Shown here: in pieces, positions 45,006 through 54,011 of the stretch
Layout of the letters: every line of letters starts with the position of its first letter
How positions within the stretch are numbered: the stretch's first letter is position 1
Assembly: GCA_902362875.1 (NCBI GenBank)
Contig: CABIYF010000007.1
Location: 59,556 to 123,555, forward strand
Source of the DNA: Eubacteriaceae bacterium
GTDB lineage: Bacteria; Bacillota; Clostridia; Lachnospirales; Lachnospiraceae
Direction of reading: 5' to 3'
DNA length: 64,000 nt
Program-made: the position numbers and the translations under genes
The notes under the pieces: generated by a model
Database searches by the model: none
The model's input: the letters and a program-made list of their open reading frames with translations, nothing else
Told to the model about the DNA's origin: nothing

Positions 45006-46139
45006 TTAGAAATTTCCTAAAATTTTAAAATCCTTTGTCTCTTCTTTAATTCCTGCCAGTGCATTGCGGATTGCCGGATCATTTAAGTTTCCGATCACAT
45101 CAACATAGAATCCATATTCCCATTTTCTTCCTGGAAGTGGTCTTGATTCAATGTTGCTCATGCTGACATTATTAAACATAAAATGTGTCAGGATATTATA
45201 TAAAGATCCTGATTCATGCGGTACACTGAAACTGATGCTTACTTTTCCTGCATCTTTTCTGTACTGTTTTTTCTTTGACATGATCACAAATCTTGTCGTA
45301 TTGTTTCCTTCGTCATTTACCTCTCGTTTTAAAATCTGAAGGCCGTACATCTTTGCTGCACGTTCACTGCAGATCGCAGCTTTTGTATTCTTGCCGTCAT
45401 CTGCTACTTTCTTGGCACTGATCGCAGTATTTGCAACCTTTACCTGATCCCAGTCCGGATGTTCATCTAAAAATCCTTTGCACTGCATCAGACCCTGTGG
45501 GTGTGAATATACTTTCTCGATCTGATCTAAACTGCTTCCTGGAAGTGCTGCAAAAACGTGACGTACATCAACGGATTCTTCGCCTACCACACAGATATCA
45601 TAATCAAGGATCATATCATAAATCCCACTGACCGTTCCTGCTGATGTATTCTCGATCGGCAGAACTCCATAATCAGCTTCCCCGAGGTCTAATGTCTTTA
45701 CAACATCTTTAAACTCTGGTACAGAGAAGTTTTTGACATTCTCTCCAAAATACTGTACCATCGCCTGTTCCTGATAAGCCCCTGGAATTCCCTGATATAC
45801 AACTTTTGTATCTTTGTTGATATCTAAAGATTCCACTTCGTCGAACATTCCATCAATATAAGTATCTTCCTGTGACAACAGGCTGTACTGATATCTGCGG
45901 CTGATGCTCATCATCTGAAGGAACATCTCTTCTACAGACTTCTTGATGATCATTTCATTCTCATCTTTTGTCAACGCATCGATCTTCTGTCTTTCTCTTG
46001 CAGGATCATAGATCGCTTTTCCTGTTCCTCTTTTATATTCTGCAACTTCCGCAGAACATCCCATTCGTTCTTTGAACAAAGCCAGCATCTTCTGATCGAT
46101 CTGATCGATCTGCTGTCTTATTTCCATCAAATCTCTCAT
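45006..46139 (-). CDS. pheA: Bifunctional chorismate mutase / prephenate dehydratase
   Basis: Makes phenylpyruvate from chorismate for phenylalanine synthesis. The N-terminal AroQ chorismate mutase (about 1-90: IRQQIDQIDQKMLALFKER) is followed by a prephenate dehydratase domain (about 110-285: YQGIPGAYQEQA, PIENTSAG, NNTTRFVIM). The C-terminal ACT domain carries SNIESRPLPGRKWEYGFYVD, the phenylalanine-binding ESRP motif, so feedback inhibition by Phe is expected. 377 residues. It starts 3 nt after folBK. Confidence 0.95.
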   Translation of the reverse strand: MRDLMEIRQQIDQIDQKMLALFKERMGCSAEVAEYKRGTGKAIYDPARERQKIDALTKDENEMIIKKSVEEMFLQMMSISRRYQYSLLSQEDTYIDGMFDEVESLDINKDTKVVYQGIPGAYQEQAMVQYFGENVKNFSVPEFKDVVKTLDLGEADYGVLPIENTSAGTVSGIYDMILDYDICVVGEESVDVRHVFAALPGSSLDQIEKVYSHPQGLMQCKGFLDEHPDWDQVKVANTAISAKKVADDGKNTKAAICSERAAKMYGLQILKREVNDEGNNTTRFVIMSKKKQYRKDAGKVSISFSVPHESGSLYNILTHFMFNNVSMSNIESRPLPGRKWEYGFYVDVIGNLNDPAIRNALAGIKEETKDFKILGNF

Positions 46140-46142
46140 AAT

Positions 46143-46967
46143 TTATTGTTCCTCTTTTATCATTTCTTTTAATTGTGTGACCGTTTTCCCAAGAAGCGGA
46201 TGCATCAGATATGGTGCGATCTCTTCCAATGGTTCTAACACAAACATTCTCTTATGCATCTCTTTGTGAGGAATCGTTAGTTTCCTCTCATTCATCACAA
46301 GATCATCATACATTAGAATATCAAGATCGAGTGTTCTTGGTCCCCAGTGGATCGTTCTGACTCTTCCAGCCTGTGCTTCCACATCCATCAGAAAATCTAA
46401 CAGTTCTTCCGGCTCTTTTAATGTGTCCACTGCAATACATCCATTAAGGAAATCATCCTGCTCAACTCCGCCATATGGTTTGGTCTCGATCAGGCTTGAA
46501 ACGTGAACGACTTTCGTATCATCCTGTGCTTCGATCGCATCGATTGCCTGATTAATATATTCCATACGGTCTCCCATGTTTGATCCAACACCGATATAGG
46601 CTCTGTGCCATCCTCGTTTGATCTTAACTGAGACATAATCAAGGGGCAGCCCGATCGGTGCCCATGGTTTTTTTATTTCGATCTCAAGTTTGCTGATTAG
46701 TGAAAATTTAAGAAGAAGCTTCTTTGCCACAGTCTCTGCCACACATTCGATCAGGTTAAAGTCATTCTCTATTAAAATCTCTTTGATCGTATGGCATACC
46801 TTTCCGTAATCCACAGAAAATTCCATCTGGTCGCTGACACCTGCTAACTTTGTATCAACATACAATACTGCAGATACCAGAAACTTCTGTCCTAATACCT
46901 TTTCTTCTTTATACAGACCATGATTTGCATAAACTTCCAAATCTTTGATTGTAATCTGATCCATCAT
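46143..46967 (-). CDS. folK: Dihydroneopterin aldolase / HPPK fusion
   Basis: Bifunctional folate enzyme (folB-folK). Residues about 1-115 are dihydroneopterin aldolase (ITIKDLEVYANHGLYKEEK, VAKKLL, KKPWAPIGLPLDYVSVKIKR). Residues about 120-274 are 6-hydroxymethyl-dihydropterin pyrophosphokinase (AYIGVGSNMGDR, PYGGVEQDDFLNG, GPRTLDLDILMYDD, IPHKEMHKRMFVLEPL). ATG 46967 has AGGGAG 5-6 nt upstream and overlaps the end of folP by a few bases less than a gene spacer, implying coupling; ATG 46964 is an alternative. Confidence 0.94.
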   Translation of the reverse strand: MMDQITIKDLEVYANHGLYKEEKVLGQKFLVSAVLYVDTKLAGVSDQMEFSVDYGKVCHTIKEILIENDFNLIECVAETVAKKLLLKFSLISKLEIEIKKPWAPIGLPLDYVSVKIKRGWHRAYIGVGSNMGDRMEYINQAIDAIEAQDDTKVVHVSSLIETKPYGGVEQDDFLNGCIAVDTLKEPEELLDFLMDVEAQAGRVRTIHWGPRTLDLDILMYDDLVMNERKLTIPHKEMHKRMFVLEPLEEIAPYLMHPLLGKTVTQLKEMIKEEQ

Positions 46968-46977
46968 ACATTCTCCC

Positions 46978-47784
46978 TTATTTTGCACAAATTGCTTCGA
47001 TCATTTTCATTGCACGGATATTCTCCTTTACATCATGCACTCTGAAAAATCTGCATCCTTTCATATAGCCGCTGACTGTCGTTGCAACGGTTCCTTCCAC
47101 TCTCTGATCAGATGGAAGATCGAGTGTCAGTCCGATCATTGATTTTCTTGAAGTTCCAAGAAGAACCGGAACATCCCACTGGTTTAAAAGTTCTAAATGA
47201 TTCATAAGTTCTAAGTTCTGGTCAAGATCTTTGGCAAATCCGATTCCTGGATCTAACATGATCGTTTCTTTCTTGATCCCTGCTTTCTTTGCCATCTCCA
47301 TTGTCTCATTCAGGTCAGATATCACGTCATTTAAATAGTCTTTGTAATCTGTATTCTTACGGTTGTGCATCAGGCAGGAGGCAGCTCCTGTTTCTGCTAA
47401 AACATCCGCCATTGTTCCATCCCACTTAAGTCCCCAGATATCGTTGATCAGATCAGCTCCTGCTTCAATTCCAGCTCTTGCCACACCTGATTTGTAAGTA
47501 TCTAAGGATACCGGAATATCAAATTCTTTCTTTATTGCCTCGATCACAGGAGTTACTCTTTCGATTTCCTCTTCATCTGAAATCAGTGTATAACCTGGTC
47601 TTGTGGATTCTCCACCGACATCAATGATCGCTGCTCCATCCTCGATCATCTCCTGTGTATGTTTTAACGCCGCATCCAGATGATCATATTTCCCTCCATC
47701 AGAAAATGAATCTGGTGTCACATTCAAAATTCCCATAATATAGCCATGGTGTTTCGTATCAAATGTTTTATTTCCAATAATCAT
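46978..47784 (-). CDS. folP: Dihydropteroate synthase
   Basis: Condenses pABA with hydroxymethyl-dihydropterin pyrophosphate; target of sulfonamides. TIM-barrel motifs are GILNVTPDSFSDGG, IDVGGESTRPG, SLDTYKSGVARAGIEAG, LINDIWG, MLDPGIGFAKD and LLGTSRKSMIG. The start is ATG 47784 with AGGAGAGA upstream, giving 268 residues. A longer open frame would run into the HD gene and is unlikely. A His-Asp ending (FFRVHDVKENIRAMKM) completes the domain. Confidence 0.95.
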   Translation of the reverse strand: MIIGNKTFDTKHHGYIMGILNVTPDSFSDGGKYDHLDAALKHTQEMIEDGAAIIDVGGESTRPGYTLISDEEEIERVTPVIEAIKKEFDIPVSLDTYKSGVARAGIEAGADLINDIWGLKWDGTMADVLAETGAASCLMHNRKNTDYKDYLNDVISDLNETMEMAKKAGIKKETIMLDPGIGFAKDLDQNLELMNHLELLNQWDVPVLLGTSRKSMIGLTLDLPSDQRVEGTVATTVSGYMKGCRFFRVHDVKENIRAMKMIEAICAK

Positions 47785-47794
47785 TGTATCTCTC

Positions 47795-48274
47795 CTAGTA
47801 AATATACCTGCTGTTTTTCTTCTCTTCCGGCCAGTAACATTCCTGTCTGGCTTTGCAGTGGATGCAATCTCTGGAAAGTTTGTCTGCGCGATAAAAAATA
47901 GCCGCAAAACTATCTTCTTTATCTTCAACGCCACGATGCTTTAAGATCGTATCGACCATTATTTTTCTTTCCGCTGCCGTATAGCCACAGTCTTTTAGAA
48001 TCTCTTCTGCAAGAATTGCACCTGCCTCATCATGTGATATTCCTTTTTCATACTGGTCAGCTCTTCCCAGATCATGAAGAAGTGCTGTCGCATATATGAT
48101 ATCTTTTGGAATATCCAGATTCTTCTCAAGCACCATAAGATAACTGATCCTTGCTACTGAAAGAAAATGTTCCATATCATGCCCGCAAAATTCACGGTCT
48201 TTCTCTAATTCTTGTAGTCTTTCGTATGTTTGTTTGTATGTTTCATGGCATACGATCTTCTGGAATCTTTCCAC
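47795..48274 (-). CDS. HD-domain hydrolase in the folate operon
   Basis: 159 residues. HD signature ligands are H32 (CGHDMEHF), H67-D68 (ALLHDLGRAD) and D131 (FYRADKLSRD). A C-terminal cysteine group C137-x2-C140-x5-C146 is unusual. The start is GTG 48274 with GAGG 8 nt upstream, just after folC. HD proteins of this kind recur beside folate genes in clostridia. A role in removing phosphate from dihydroneopterin phosphates is a reasonable guess but is not shown by the sequence. Confidence 0.75.
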   Translation of the reverse strand: MERFQKIVCHETYKQTYERLQELEKDREFCGHDMEHFLSVARISYLMVLEKNLDIPKDIIYATALLHDLGRADQYEKGISHDEAGAILAEEILKDCGYTAAERKIMVDTILKHRGVEDKEDSFAAIFYRADKLSRDCIHCKARQECYWPEEKKNSRYIY

Positions 48275-48288
48275 TTACTCATCCTCTG

Positions 48289-49569
48289 TTATTGGTTTAT
48301 TAGTTCATTCTGAAAAGATAATGTTCCACAGATTATGATCACATCATCTTTATCTGCCTTTTGTTTCACTTCTTTAAGACATGCTGCCAGTCTCTGTCTT
48401 TCTTCTACGTCCTGATGGTATTTGCTGACACATTTACATAACTGTGCACTTGAAAGTGCCCTCGGATTGTCCGGTGCCACCGTATAGATCTTGTCCGCTG
48501 CCGGAGCAAGAATCTGTACCATCTGTTCGTAATCTTTATCTGACAACACTCCCATTATATAGATTAATCGTCTGTTTGTAAAATTATTTTGCAAAAAACT
48601 TAACAAACTCTTTGCACCATCTGGATTATGTGCTCCGTCACAGATCACCATTGGCTCTCTTTCCAATATCTCGATTCTGCCTCTCCAGATTGTTTTGCGC
48701 ATTCCGTCTTCTGTCTGGAAATCACTGATACAGTAATAATTTTTGATAACATTCAGCGTTTCTAATGCAAGTGCTGCATTGTTGATCTGGTGTCTTCCAA
48801 GAAGCGGTATTTCAATCTTTTCATACCATCTGCCATCTGAAGAACGATAAGAAAAGCTTTCTCCATCGAGTGATTCATTCAATACTCTGATTCCCGCAGA
48901 ATTCACAAAGACTGCTTTTGCATGCATTTGTTCTGCTTTCTTCCTTATCACTTCATTAACTTCTTTTGTATTATCATATGAGATGACCGGACATCCTTCT
49001 TTGATGATCCCTGCTTTTTCTGAAGCTATTTTTTCTAATGTATCTCCTAAAAACTGCATGTGATCCATTCCGATTGATGCTATGACTGTTGCAATCGGCT
49101 TTTTAACTACATTTGTTGCATCCAGTCTTCCACCCATTCCAGTCTCTAATAATACGACATCTACTTTTTTATCGAGAAAATAAAGAAAACTAAGCGCTGT
49201 CTCAATCTCAAACATTGTTGGATGGGACAATCCGTCTTTTACCATTTCTTCGGCAACATTCTTTATTTTTTCCATATAAAAGCACAGATCTTCTCTGGAA
49301 ATATTTTCTTCGTTGATACGGAATCTCTCTTCATAGGAAAAGGATGCAGGGGATACATATCTTCCTGCACGATATCCACTTTCCCTGAATACACCTGCTA
49401 AAAATGCAAGGGTAGAACCTTTTCCGTTTGTTCCGGCGATATGAACCACTTTCAGCTGGTCTTGCGGATTTCCAAGTCTTTCTAATAACTCTCTGATATT
49501 ATCAAGTCCTAAGACACTTCCAAATTTATTTGTATTGTGTATAAAATTCATTGCTTCTTCGTAATTCAT
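48289..49569 (-). CDS. folC: Folylpolyglutamate synthase / dihydrofolate synthase
   Basis: Mur-ligase-like enzyme that joins glutamate to dihydropteroate and extends folate polyglutamate tails. P-loop HIAGTNGKGSTLAFLAG, YVSPASFSYEERF, ALSFLYFLDKKVDVVLLETG, GRLDATNVV and the C-terminal CDGAHNPDGAKSL are present in 426 residues. ATG 49569 follows CTGGAGG. It lies 30 nt after lon, so the folate genes may be read from the lon promoter. Confidence 0.93.
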   Translation of the reverse strand: MNYEEAMNFIHNTNKFGSVLGLDNIRELLERLGNPQDQLKVVHIAGTNGKGSTLAFLAGVFRESGYRAGRYVSPASFSYEERFRINEENISREDLCFYMEKIKNVAEEMVKDGLSHPTMFEIETALSFLYFLDKKVDVVLLETGMGGRLDATNVVKKPIATVIASIGMDHMQFLGDTLEKIASEKAGIIKEGCPVISYDNTKEVNEVIRKKAEQMHAKAVFVNSAGIRVLNESLDGESFSYRSSDGRWYEKIEIPLLGRHQINNAALALETLNVIKNYYCISDFQTEDGMRKTIWRGRIEILEREPMVICDGAHNPDGAKSLLSFLQNNFTNRRLIYIMGVLSDKDYEQMVQILAPAADKIYTVAPDNPRALSSAQLCKCVSKYHQDVEERQRLAACLKEVKQKADKDDVIIICGTLSFQNELINQ

Positions 49570-49599
49570 AACTGCCTCCAGTTTTATTTTATTATTTTC

Positions 49600-51906
49600 T
49601 TAACGTACGAATGCTTCTTTAATGACCTGTGTCATTGTTTTTACATAAACAATCTCAAGTCCCTCGATCACTTCTTCTTCGAATTCTTTTACATCTTTTT
49701 CATTCATCTTTGGAACTAAAACCTTGGTAATTCCAAGTCTTTTCGCTGCAAGAAGTTTCTCTTTTAATCCGCCGATCTGAAGAACATCTCCACGGATCGT
49801 TACTTCTCCTGTCATTGCAAGATTTCCACAGACTTTTGTCTCTGTGATCGCGGAAAGTACTGCTGTTGTCATCGTGATTCCGGCAGATGGACCATCTTTC
49901 GGTACTGCTCCTTCTGGAATATGAATATGAATGTCATGTTTTTCAAAGAAATCACTCTTGATCTTATATTTCTTGCTCTGGCTTCTGATATAACTGATCG
50001 CTGCCTGTGCAGATTCTTTCATGACATTGCCAAGAGATCCTGTAACCTGAATCACACCTTTTCCCGGCATAACATTCACTTCGATCTTCAAGGTCACTCC
50101 GCCAACCGCAGTCCATGCAAGTCCATGAACCACTCCGATCTGGTCTCTTAATGTATCTTTTTCCCATTCGTAGACTGGTTTTCCAAGATAATCTTTGACT
50201 GCTTTCTTTGTGATCGTAACTTTTCTATGTTTCTTCTGGTAAATGTCCCTTGCTACTTTTCTTGAAACCTGCCCGATCCTTCTCTCTAAATTTCTGACCC
50301 CGGCTTCTCTCGTATAATCCGTGATCAAAAATCTTAACGCATCTTCTTTCCAGTGAATCTGTGTATCATCTAATCCATTGGCTTCCATCTGCTTCTTCAC
50401 AAGATAATCATTGGCAATGTGGTATTTCTCATTCTCTGTATAGCTTGTCACTTCAATGATCTCCATACGGTCAAGCAATGGTCTTGGGATTGTAGAGAGA
50501 TCATTGGCTGTTGCGATAAACAAGACATCGCTTAAATTTAGAGCAACTTCAAGATAATGATCTGTAAAATTCTCATTCTGTTCTGGATCAAGGACTTCTA
50601 ATAATGCAGATGCTGTATCTCCACGCTGATCTTTTCCAGTCTTATCGATCTCGTCCAGTAACATCAGCGGATTCCTGACTTTGACTTTCTTTAATGCATC
50701 AACGATTCTTCCAGGCATTGCTCCTACATAAGTCTTTCTATGTCCACGGATCTCTGATTCATCACGCACACCGCCCAAAGATAAACGGACGTATTTCTTA
50801 TTTGTCGCTCTTGCGATTGATTTTGCAATTGATGTTTTACCTGTTCCCGGCGGTCCGACAAGACAAAGGATTGCTGCATCTTTCTTGCCGCTCATTGCAC
50901 GTGCTGCAAGATATTCAAGCACTCTTTCTTTTACCTTCTCCATGCCATAATGATCTTCGTCTAAGATTTCCTGTGCTCTGTCAAGATCTGTGCTGTCTTC
51001 GCTCATTTCTTCCCATGGAACAGAAAGCATTGTCTCAATATATGTTCTTAACACAGAACTTTCTGGAGTCTGATTTCCCATCGTCTGGAATCTTGAAATC
51101 TCTTTTTTGAGTTTTTCTTTGACTTCTTTGGATGCTTTCAGCTCTTTGAGCTGATTCATAAATTCATCCGCTTCATCTTCGACATTCGTCTCGCCAAGTT
51201 CTTCTCGAATAACCTTGATCTGTTCCCTGAGCATATATTCTTTCTGATTCTTGTCTACATTTACTTTGACTTTCTGCTGAATCTTCTGTTTTAGTTTCAA
51301 AACATCCAGTTCTTCTCCAAGCATCACAAGCATCATCTCACAGCGTTCCTTTAAATCCATCTCTTCCAGAATCTTTTGTTTCTCTGGATAAGAAAATGGA
51401 ATATGTGTTGCGAGTTCATCCACCAGAATCTCTACATCTGACTGCATCATTATATAATTTACAATATTCTGATCCAGATGAGGCCATGCCTGTGCATAGC
51501 TTTCAAATGATTCTTTGATCATACGCAGAAATGCTTCTCTTTCAAACGCTTCAAATGGCTGTTGTTCTACGTGGTCATATAAAATCTCTACTCTAAATAA
51601 TGGATCATACTCTACAGTTTCGCTAAGTTCTGCTCGAAACAGTCCTTCTGCAAATACTCTTAATGTATTCTTAGGCAGTTTTACAACCTGTTTGATCCTT
51701 GCTAAGGTTCCGACACGATATAAATCATCAATTCCTGGATCTTCTATCATCGGATCGATCTGATTATTTAAAAAGATCATCTGATCATGTTCCATCGCTT
51801 CTTCAATTGCCTTAACAGATCTGCTCCTTGACACATCAAAATGAATCACCGTATTAGGAAATATGTATTTTCCTCGAAGTGGAAGCATTGGTAATGTCTT
51901 TTTCAT
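49600..51906 (-). CDS. lon: ATP-dependent protease Lon
   Basis: Cytoplasmic AAA+ protease removing misfolded and regulatory proteins. The N-terminal LON domain (LPMLPLRGKYIFPNTVIHFD), coiled-coil region, Walker A GPPGTGKTS, Walker B MLLDEIDK and the protease domain with the catalytic dyad S674 (PKDGPSAGITM) and K717 (GGLKEKLLAAK) are all intact in 768 residues. ATG 51906 follows AAAGGAAA. No CIRCE or CtsR-like operator is evident in the 54 nt before it. Confidence 0.96.
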   Translation of the reverse strand: MKKTLPMLPLRGKYIFPNTVIHFDVSRSRSVKAIEEAMEHDQMIFLNNQIDPMIEDPGIDDLYRVGTLARIKQVVKLPKNTLRVFAEGLFRAELSETVEYDPLFRVEILYDHVEQQPFEAFEREAFLRMIKESFESYAQAWPHLDQNIVNYIMMQSDVEILVDELATHIPFSYPEKQKILEEMDLKERCEMMLVMLGEELDVLKLKQKIQQKVKVNVDKNQKEYMLREQIKVIREELGETNVEDEADEFMNQLKELKASKEVKEKLKKEISRFQTMGNQTPESSVLRTYIETMLSVPWEEMSEDSTDLDRAQEILDEDHYGMEKVKERVLEYLAARAMSGKKDAAILCLVGPPGTGKTSIAKSIARATNKKYVRLSLGGVRDESEIRGHRKTYVGAMPGRIVDALKKVKVRNPLMLLDEIDKTGKDQRGDTASALLEVLDPEQNENFTDHYLEVALNLSDVLFIATANDLSTIPRPLLDRMEIIEVTSYTENEKYHIANDYLVKKQMEANGLDDTQIHWKEDALRFLITDYTREAGVRNLERRIGQVSRKVARDIYQKKHRKVTITKKAVKDYLGKPVYEWEKDTLRDQIGVVHGLAWTAVGGVTLKIEVNVMPGKGVIQVTGSLGNVMKESAQAAISYIRSQSKKYKIKSDFFEKHDIHIHIPEGAVPKDGPSAGITMTTAVLSAITETKVCGNLAMTGEVTIRGDVLQIGGLKEKLLAAKRLGITKVLVPKMNEKDVKEFEEEVIEGLEIVYVKTMTQVIKEAFVR

Positions 51907-51960
51907 GTTGTATTTCCTTTCGCTTCAAAATTTCTTTCTAAATAGTATGTACATAAGAAG

Positions 51961-52010
51961 AAAAACTGCTTTGACACAAGAATCTCTTGCACGAAAGCAG
52001 TTTTTATTTT
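51961..52010. terminator. Terminator after clpX
   Basis: AAAAACTGCTTT (51961-51972) pairs with AAAGCAGTTTTT (51994-52005), with an inner CAAG/CTTG hairpin. Minus-strand RNA ends in TTTTTCTTC. It separates the tig-clpP-clpX unit from lon. Confidence 0.88.
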
Positions 52011-52021
52011 GGCTAATCTAT

Positions 52022-53323
52022 CTATGCAATCTCATGATTGCTTGTTTTAACCCGTTTCTTTGGTACTGTAGCTTTTACCTTCTGGTCTGAGCATCCAAGC
52101 TGTGGAGCTTCTGTGCCTTCCACAACACCTTTCGTAATCAGGCATTCCGTCACATCTGTCTGTGATGGAATCTCATACATCAAGTCCATGATCACCTGTT
52201 CCACGATAGCTCTTAAGCCTCTGGCACCTGTCTTACGATCTAATGCTTTCTTGGCGATCGCACTTAAAGCATCATCATCAAATGTAAGTTTCACACCATC
52301 CATCTCAAACAGTTTCTGATACTGTTTCACAAGAGCACTCTTTGGTTCTTTTAAGATTCGCACCAACGCATCCTGATCTAATGGATTCAGTGATACATTC
52401 ACTGGAACACGTCCAATAAATTCTGGGATCAGTCCGAATTTTACAAAATCCTCTGGCAGTACCTGTCTTAACAGTTCTCCCAGATCTTTTTCTTTCTGTC
52501 CAAATACATCTGCTCCAAATCCGATGGATTTCTTGCCAATTCTTGACTCAATAATCTTTTCCAGACCATCAAATGCACCTCCACAGATAAACAGGATATT
52601 CGATGTATCAATCTGAATAAATTCCTGATGAGGATGTTTTCTTCCTCCCTGTGGTGGTACAGATGCCACTGTCCCCTCGATAATCTTTAATAATGCCTGC
52701 TGTACACCTTCTCCGGAAACATCTCTTGTAATTGATGTATTTTCAGATTTTCTTGTGATCTTATCAATCTCATCAATGTAGATAATTCCACACTGTGCAC
52801 GGTCAATATCATAATCTGCTGCCTGAATGATCTTAAGAAGAATATTCTCAACATCTTCACCAACATATCCTGCTTCTGTAAGAGCAGTTGCATCTGCAAT
52901 CGCAAATGGCACATTTAACATCTTTGCTAATGTCTGGGCTAATAATGTTTTTCCTGAACCAGTTGGTCCAAGCATTAAAATGTTACTCTTCTGCAGTTCT
53001 ACATCAGAGTCCCCACCCATTAAAATTCTTTTGTAATGATTGTATACAGCTACGGAAAGTACTTTCTTCGCCTCATCCTGACCAATCACATACTGATCAA
53101 GGAATTCTTTGATCTCTTTTGGCTTGCGCAGATTGATCTCTCCATCATCCTCTGCATACTGTTCAAATTCTTCTTCAATAATCTCAGAACAAATGTCAAT
53201 ACATTCATCACAAATATAGACATTCTTCCCCTTTGGTCCCGCGATCAGTTTGCGGACCTGGTCCTGTGTCTTATTACAAAAAGAACATCTTAATACTTTT
53301 TTCTCGTCATTATAACCTGCCAC
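52022..53323 (-). CDS. clpX: ClpX, ATP-dependent unfoldase subunit of ClpXP
   Basis: AAA+ unfoldase that feeds ClpP. N-terminal zinc domain with C13, C16, C38 and C41 (CSFCNKT...CDEC), Walker A GPTGSGKT, Walker [11 protein letters not shown], the IGF loop for docking ClpP (around [10 protein letters not shown]) and the C-terminal domain. 433 residues. It begins 23 nt after clpP. Confidence 0.96.
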   Translation of the reverse strand: MAGYNDEKKVLRCSFCNKTQDQVRKLIAGPKGKNVYICDECIDICSEIIEEEFEQYAEDDGEINLRKPKEIKEFLDQYVIGQDEAKKVLSVAVYNHYKRILMGGDSDVELQKSNILMLGPTGSGKTLLAQTLAKMLNVPFAIADATALTEAGYVGEDVENILLKIIQAADYDIDRAQCGIIYIDEIDKITRKSENTSITRDVSGEGVQQALLKIIEGTVASVPPQGGRKHPHQEFIQIDTSNILFICGGAFDGLEKIIESRIGKKSIGFGADVFGQKEKDLGELLRQVLPEDFVKFGLIPEFIGRVPVNVSLNPLDQDALVRILKEPKSALVKQYQKLFEMDGVKLTFDDDALSAIAKKALDRKTGARGLRAIVEQVIMDLMYEIPSQTDVTECLITKGVVEGTEAPQLGCSDQKVKATVPKKRVKTSNHEIA

Positions 53324-53346
53324 CAGATCACCCCACTATTCTATCA

Positions 53347-53928
53347 CTATCTTTTTTCCATAACCTTATCGATCAGGCCGTATTCCAGTGCTTCCTGTGC
53401 AGTGAGCCAGTTATCACGCTCTGTATCCTTGACGATTGTCTCGTATGGCTGTCCTGTGTTTTCACTTAAGATCGTATTTAACTTCTTCTTTGTTCTAAGA
53501 ATATGTTCTGCTGCGATCTCAATCTCTGTTGCCTGTCCCTGTGCTCCTCCAGATGGCTGATGGATCATGATCTCTGCATTCGGAAGTGCCAGACGTTTTC
53601 CTTTTGTTCCACCGGATAATAAGAATGCTCCCATGCTGGCAGCCATTCCCATACACATTGTGGATACGTCACACTTTACATACTGCATTGTATCATAGAT
53701 CGCCATTCCGGCGGTTACAGAACCGCCAGGGCTGTTGATATATAAATTGATGTCTTTGTCTGGATCTTCAGATTCTAAGAATAATAACTGAGAAACTACA
53801 AGTCCTGCTGTGACATCATTCACTTCTTCTCCTAAGAAAATAATTCTCTCTTTGAGCAGTCTGGAGTAAATATCATAAGATCTTTCTCCTCTGCTTGTCT
53901 GTTCAATGACATAAGGTACTAAACTCAT
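53347..53928 (-). CDS. clpP: ClpP, proteolytic subunit
   Basis: Tetradecameric serine peptidase. Triad S98 ([10 protein letters not shown]), H123 ([11 protein letters not shown]) and D172 (ERDNWL) are in canonical spacing within 193 residues. AGGAGG lies 8 nt before ATG 53928. Works with the ClpX encoded downstream. Confidence 0.97.
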   Translation of the reverse strand: MSLVPYVIEQTSRGERSYDIYSRLLKERIIFLGEEVNDVTAGLVVSQLLFLESEDPDKDINLYINSPGGSVTAGMAIYDTMQYVKCDVSTMCMGMAASMGAFLLSGGTKGKRLALPNAEIMIHQPSGGAQGQATEIEIAAEHILRTKKKLNTILSENTGQPYETIVKDTERDNWLTAQEALEYGLIDKVMEKR

Positions 53929-53953
53929 CCTTGCATCCTCCTAACGATAGTCC

Positions 53954-54008
53954 AGGCATTGTTCGTTTATGTCTTGTCAAAAGGAACATAAAAGTTATAA
54001 AAATGCCT
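53954..54008 (-). other. Nested stem-loop between tig and clpP
   Basis: Outer arms AGGCATT (53954-53960) and AATGCCT (54002-54008) enclose inner arms TTTATGT (53966-53972) and ACATAAA (53986-53992). The structure starts right after the tig stop. No U-tract follows, so partial termination is unlikely. Processing or stability control between tig and clpPX is possible. Confidence 0.55.
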
Positions 54009-54011
54009 TGC

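Noticed and set aside
47785..47934. 50-codon N-terminal extension of folP
   Set aside because: It would lie within the HD gene and lacks a ribosome site; AGGAGAGA fits ATG 47784.
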